A stretch of 64,000 bases of DNA from Ralstonia thomasii. Lineage in GTDB: Bacteria; Pseudomonadota; Gammaproteobacteria; Burkholderiales; Burkholderiaceae. Within the stretch, counting starts at the first letter, position 1. The number at the start of each line of letters is the position of its first letter. The translations under genes were made by a program, and so were the position numbers. A model generated the notes under the pieces. The model saw only the letters and a list, made by a program, of their open reading frames with translations. It ran no database searches and was not told the DNA's origin. Below, one piece after another: positions 60,847-64,000 of the stretch. The DNA lies in NCBI RefSeq assembly GCF_958405895.1, contig NZ_CATZAR010000002.1; one strand, 5' to 3'.

Positions 60847-61491
60847 ATGAAGCGATCCACCGCCGAAGTCGTGCGCGAATACGGCCCCTTCCCTGGCGCA
60901 GAGAACGTCGGCGGCGTGACCTACGATGGTCAGCACGTCTGGTTTGCTGCCGGCGGTCAGCTGAAGGAACTCGACCCCGACAGCGGCAAGACGCAGCGCT
61001 CCATCGATGTACCGGCCCATGCCGGGACCGCGTTCGATGGGCGGCACCTGTTCCAGATTGCCGAAGACCGCATCCAGAAAATCGACCCGCAAACGGGCAC
61101 CGTGCTCGCCACGATTCCGGCGCCGGGCGCGGGCGGAGACTCGGGCCTCGCCTGGGCCGAAGGCACGCTGTGGGTCGGCCACTACCGCGAGCGCAAGATC
61201 CGCCAGATCGATCCGGACACCGGCAAGGTATTGCGCACCATCGAATCCAACCGGTTCGTTACCGGCGTCACGTGGGTCGGCGGTGAGCTCTGGCACGGCA
61301 CTTGGGAAGGCGATACGAGCGAGCTGCGGCACATCGATCCGCAAACCGGTGAAGTGCTGGAGCAGCTTGACATGCCGGCCGGCATGAACGTGTCGGGTCT
61401 CGAGTCGGATGGCGCCGATCAGTTCTTCTGCGGCGGCGGAACCACCGGGAAGATTCGCGCGGTGCGACGCCCCCGCAAGCAGGCGGCATAG
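60847..61491 (+). CDS. Beta-propeller protein (glutamine cyclotransferase/Vgb-like)
   Basis: 214 residues of repeating blades with the pattern LDPDSGK, IDPQTGT, IDPDTGK, IDPQTGE at spacings of 40-45 residues, so a short propeller. Similar to glutaminyl-peptide cyclotransferase/Vgb-type lyase-like proteins, but without a signal peptide or clear catalytic residues. Function unknown. It follows the regulator on the same strand and could be co-transcribed. Confidence 0.7.
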   Translation: MKRSTAEVVREYGPFPGAENVGGVTYDGQHVWFAAGGQLKELDPDSGKTQRSIDVPAHAGTAFDGRHLFQIAEDRIQKIDPQTGTVLATIPAPGAGGDSGLAWAEGTLWVGHYRERKIRQIDPDTGKVLRTIESNRFVTGVTWVGGELWHGTWEGDTSELRHIDPQTGEVLEQLDMPAGMNVSGLESDGADQFFCGGGTTGKIRAVRRPRKQAA

Positions 61492-61613
61492 GCGCGCTAC
61501 GGGGCTTTCGGCAGCGGTTGCCGTTTATGTGATGCCGCAGCAGATTCATCTGCTGCCGCAAGAGCCTCAGACGCTGCGGCAAAGTGCGTCTTGGACACCT
61601 TAATGTTGCTACG

Positions 61614-61642
61614 AAAAAAAACCCCGCAGTGCGGGGTTTTTT
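61614..61642. terminator. Bidirectional rho-independent terminator
   Basis: Seven or more A residues, ACCCCGC-AGT-GCGGGGT (61621-61637), then TTTTTC. It serves the cold-shock gene (-) and possibly the propeller gene (+). Confidence 0.9.
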
Positions 61643-61660
61643 CTTGGCAGATGCGACCGA

Positions 61661-61864
61661 TCAGATCGCTTCGATCTTCGTGGCAGCCGGGCCCTTTTGG
61701 CCAACGCCTGCAACGTAGCGCACCTTCTGACCCTCTTGGAGGGACTTGAACCCGTTGCCCTGAACTTCAGAGAAGTGAGCGAAGAGATCGTTGCCGCCTG
61801 CGTCCGGGGTGATGAAGCCGAAGCCCTTGGAGTCGTTGAACCACTTTACTGTGCCGGTTTCCAT
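61661..61864 (-). CDS. cspA: Cold-shock domain protein (CspA family)
   Basis: 67 residues, a single OB-fold cold-shock domain. RNP1 is KGFGFITP (about 13-20) and RNP2 is DLFAHF (about 26-31). It binds single-stranded RNA/DNA and acts as an RNA chaperone. A 267-bp gap upstream (61865-62131) could hold the long 5' leader common for csp genes; I see no distinct structure there. Which paralogue it is cannot be told. Confidence 0.95.
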   Translation of the reverse strand: METGTVKWFNDSKGFGFITPDAGGNDLFAHFSEVQGNGFKSLQEGQKVRYVAGVGQKGPAATKIEAI

Positions 61865-62131
61865 GTTGGATATCCTAAAAAGTTCTGCATGAGCCTGTGC
61901 TCACCAGGCACGACAATCAAGGAAGAAACATGGAGCAAAGGAAGCACCGCTTGGCGTGACAACCCAGAACATCGGAGTAACTGCTTGAAGATCCTGCAGG
62001 GATGGTTTCTACAGACATTTCAGACCCGCGTCAACAAATAATTAGATAATCTGCCACCATTGACCCACCCCGCACCCCACCGCTGAGTCAGCACGCCACA
62101 GTGGGCATGCGCTCTTGAGAGAACCATTGGC

Positions 62132-62344
62132 ATGACACTCTGCTCGGCTTGCGCCGCAATCGAACTCCATAAACGCGGCGCGCCAGGCCATGCTTTGCTC
62201 AGAATCACCGACACGCAACGCATCAAATCGCCCTCCGCGCGCGCAATCACCGTCAGCACGTTCTCGTGTCCCACATGCGGTGCGCGATGGGTCTATCGCG
62301 ACGAAAAGAACGTGGACAACCAAGGCTGGTCACTGGAGGCGTAG
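62132..62344 (+). CDS. Small zinc-ribbon-like protein (70 aa)
   Basis: 70 residues with two CxxC pairs: CSAC (residues 4-7) and CPTCG (46-50, FSCPTCGARWVYRDEKN), which suggests a zinc ribbon. The middle is basic (TQRIKSPSARA). GAGAGAA lies 10 bp upstream of the ATG. No named family. It is divergent from the cold-shock gene, and short open frames on the other strand over the same DNA lack such motifs. Confidence 0.55.
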   Translation: MTLCSACAAIELHKRGAPGHALLRITDTQRIKSPSARAITVSTFSCPTCGARWVYRDEKNVDNQGWSLEA

Positions 62345-62392
62345 ACGCCGTTCGGGGTAGCTTTTTGGCAGACACTGGATAGCCAACTACAA

Positions 62393-62423
62393 GGACGAAA
62401 AAAAGCCCGCATAACGCGGGCTT
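62393..62423 (-). terminator. Rho-independent terminator of guaA
   Basis: AAGCCCGC (62403-62410), five-base loop, GCGGGCTT (62416-62423). On the minus strand it continues TTTTTTTCG. Located 23 bp after the guaA stop. Confidence 0.88.
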
Positions 62424-62445
62424 CTTCCGACTTGGCAGGTGAACC

Positions 62446-64000
62446 TCACTCCCACTCGATCGTCGCAGGCGGCTTGCCCGACACGTCATACACGACCCGG
62501 CTCAAACCACGCACCTCGTTGATGATGCGGTTCGACACGCGGCCCAGCAGGGCGTACGGCAGATGCGCCCAATGTGCGGTCATGAAGTCGGTGGTCTGCA
62601 CTGCACGCAGCGCCGTCACGTAGTCGTATGTGCGGCCATCGCCCATCACGCCGACGGACTTGATCGGCAGGAACACCGCAAACGCCTGGCTGGTCAGGTC
62701 GTACCAGCTCTTGCCAACATCGCCTTCGCCGCACAGGCCGGCGGCCGCATCCTGCGCCGTGGCCTTCGTGCCGCGCAGCTCTTCGATGAAGATCGCATCG
62801 GCACGGCGCAGCAGGTCTGCATATTCACGCTTGACCTCACCCAGAATGCGCACGCCCAGGCCAGGCCCCGGGAACGGGTGGCGATACACCATCTCGTGCG
62901 GCAGGCCCAGCGCCACACCCAGCTCGCGGACTTCATCCTTGAACAGGTCGCGCAGCGGCTCGAGCAGCTTCAGGCCCAGCGTCTCCGGCAGGCCGCCCAC
63001 GTTGTGGTGGCTCTTGATCGTCGTCGCCTTCTTGGTCTTGGTGCCGCCCGATTCCACCACATCCGGGTAGATCGTGCCCTGCGCCAGCCACTTGGCGTTG
63101 CTGAGTTTCTTGGCTTCGGCCTGGAACACTTCAACGAACTCGCGGCCGATGATCTTGCGCTTGGCTTCGGGGTCAGTCACGCCAGCCAGATGGCCGAGGA
63201 ACTGCTCGGACGCATCCACATGCACAACCTTGGCATGCAGGCGGCCGGCGAACATGTCCATCACCATCTTGCCTTCGTCCAGGCGCAGCAGGCCATGGTC
63301 GACAAACACGCAGGTCAGCTGGTCGCCAATGGCGCGGTGGATCAGCGCCGCCGCCACCGAAGAATCGACGCCACCCGACAGGCCGAGGATCACCTCTTCA
63401 TCGCCCACCTGCTCGCGGATCGCCTTGACGGCCTCGTCGATGTGATCGCGCATGACCCAGTCGGGCTTGGCGCCAGCGATCTCCAGCACAAAGCGCTCGA
63501 GCAGCGCGCGGCCCTGCACGGTGTGCGTGACTTCCGGGTGGAACTGCACCGCGTAGTAGCCACGCGCCTCGTCGGCCATGCCCGCGACGGGGCAGCTCGG
63601 CGTCGAGGCCAGCAGCTTGAAGCCCGGTGGCAGCTCTGTGACCTTGTCGCCGTGGCTCATCCACACCTTGAGCATGCCGTGGCCTTCGGGCGTAGCGAAG
63701 TCCTGGATGTCCTTGAGCAGGCGGGTGTGGCCATGCGCGCGCACTTCGGCGTAACCGAATTCGCGGTGGTCGCTCCACTCCACCTTGCCGCCAAGCTGCA
63801 CGGCCATGGTCTGCATGCCGTAGCAGATGCCCAGCACCGGCACGCCCAGGTCCCACACGGCCTGCGGGGCGCGCAGTTGATGATCTTCGTACGTGCTGGC
63901 GTGGCTGCCGGACAGGATGATCGCCTTGGGCGCGAATTCGCGCACGAAGGCGTCGGACACGTCGTTCGGATGGATTTCGCAGTAGACGTGTGCTTCACGC
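62446..64000 (-). CDS. guaA: GMP synthase (glutamine-hydrolysing), N-terminus cut by window edge
   Basis: 518 codons visible with the reading frame open to the window edge (EAHVYCEIHPNDV is the first readable part). The class I amidotransferase has Cys in GICYGMQTM and His/Glu in FHPEVTHT. The ATP pyrophosphatase has the PP-loop GLSGGVDSS. The dimerisation domain ends in PATIEWE. It converts XMP to GMP. Only the first 20-25 residues are missing. A terminator follows. Confidence 0.96.
   Translation of the reverse strand, partial: REAHVYCEIHPNDVSDAFVREFAPKAIILSGSHASTYEDHQLRAPQAVWDLGVPVLGICYGMQTMAVQLGGKVEWSDHREFGYAEVRAHGHTRLLKDIQDFATPEGHGMLKVWMSHGDKVTELPPGFKLLASTPSCPVAGMADEARGYYAVQFHPEVTHTVQGRALLERFVLEIAGAKPDWVMRDHIDEAVKAIREQVGDEEVILGLSGGVDSSVAAALIHRAIGDQLTCVFVDHGLLRLDEGKMVMDMFAGRLHAKVVHVDASEQFLGHLAGVTDPEAKRKIIGREFVEVFQAEAKKLSNAKWLAQGTIYPDVVESGGTKTKKATTIKSHHNVGGLPETLGLKLLEPLRDLFKDEVRELGVALGLPHEMVYRHPFPGPGLGVRILGEVKREYADLLRRADAIFIEELRGTKATAQDAAAGLCGEGDVGKSWYDLTSQAFAVFLPIKSVGVMGDGRTYDYVTALRAVQTTDFMTAHWAHLPYALLGRVSNRIINEVRGLSRVVYDVSGKPPATIEWE

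Noticed and set aside
62020..62323. Minus-strand frames of 84 and 93 codons near the cold-shock gene
   Set aside because: They overlap the zinc-ribbon ORF, have no recognisable motif and lack good start signals.
1..64000. tRNA, rRNA, CRISPR, insertion sequences, prophage or riboswitches
   Set aside because: I saw no cloverleaf-like genes, regular repeat-spacer arrays, transposase or integrase frames, or recognisable riboswitch cores. A covariance-model scan would be needed to be certain.

Overview
The window is a GC-rich (roughly 64 percent by eye), densely coded chromosomal segment of a betaproteobacterium, most likely Ralstonia or a close Burkholderiales relative. The reasons are the benzoate, catechol and protocatechuate gene layout, many LysR regulators, the CX14CX2C form of QueE, and the general codon and protein style. 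About 60 protein genes are supported. I see no rRNA, tRNA, CRISPR array, complete insertion sequence or prophage. Both window edges cut genes: benE at the left and guaA at the right.

Region 1 (1-9054) is an aromatic catabolism locus. catB-catC-catA-benA-benB-benC-benD-benK-benE all run leftward in one tight array that should convert imported benzoate to catechol and on to muconolactone and the enol-lactone. The LysR regulator (CatR/BenM type) is divergent, with an ATAC-N7-GTAT operator in between. Region 2 (9158-15902) holds an unusual glycosyltransferase 51/transpeptidase protein, a DHA2 drug-efflux-type transporter with a divergent LysR gene, CreA and a 58-residue orphan protein. Region 3 (16272-23925) is a complete cluster for a molybdenum hydroxylase of the form II 'CO dehydrogenase' type: the three catalytic subunits in the order S-L-M, then CoxD, CoxE, CoxG and an XdhC/CoxI-like maturation protein. 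Its AYRGAGR active-site loop argues against a true CO dehydrogenase.

Region 4 (24203-36650) is mixed: an SDR-type reductase, MgtC/SapB, a chemoreceptor with a sigma-28 style promoter, an isolated fimbrial adhesin of lower GC, DAHP synthase, a DUF2252 gene head-to-head with a GH15 glycosidase, a DUF1289 protein, an aldehyde dehydrogenase and an unknown protein. Region 5 (36845-46375) has a LysR gene, an acetyl-CoA hydrolase/CoA-transferase, an exported carboxymuconolactone-decarboxylase-like protein, the ABC-F ATPase YbiT, then ldcA-tadA-queD-queE and a transporter followed by a coupled 42-residue membrane peptide.

Region 6 (46524-56135) has LysR regulators with small metabolic genes (DsbA-fold isomerase, PEP mutase-fold lyase, MFS carrier, non-canonical metallo-beta-lactamase-fold protein, DsbA-family protein, RNA 2',3'-cyclic phosphodiesterase) and the pcaHG/pcaQ divergon. 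Both entry routes of the beta-ketoadipate pathway (catechol and protocatechuate) therefore lie within 56 kb, but the lower pathway (pcaB/C/D/I/J/F) is not here. Region 7 (56201-64000) has a cystine-type symporter, a C-terminal remnant of an altronate/galactarate dehydratase gene, a DUF2182-DUF899 pair with a divergent winged-helix regulator and beta-propeller gene, a cold-shock protein, a small zinc-ribbon protein and guaA.

The most interesting items are the form II Mo-hydroxylase cluster of unknown substrate, the thiol/methionine-rich DUF899-DUF2182-regulator group as a candidate uncharacterised redox or metal system, the GT51 protein that lacks its second catalytic glutamate, and several small ORFs and strong dyads in regulatory gaps.
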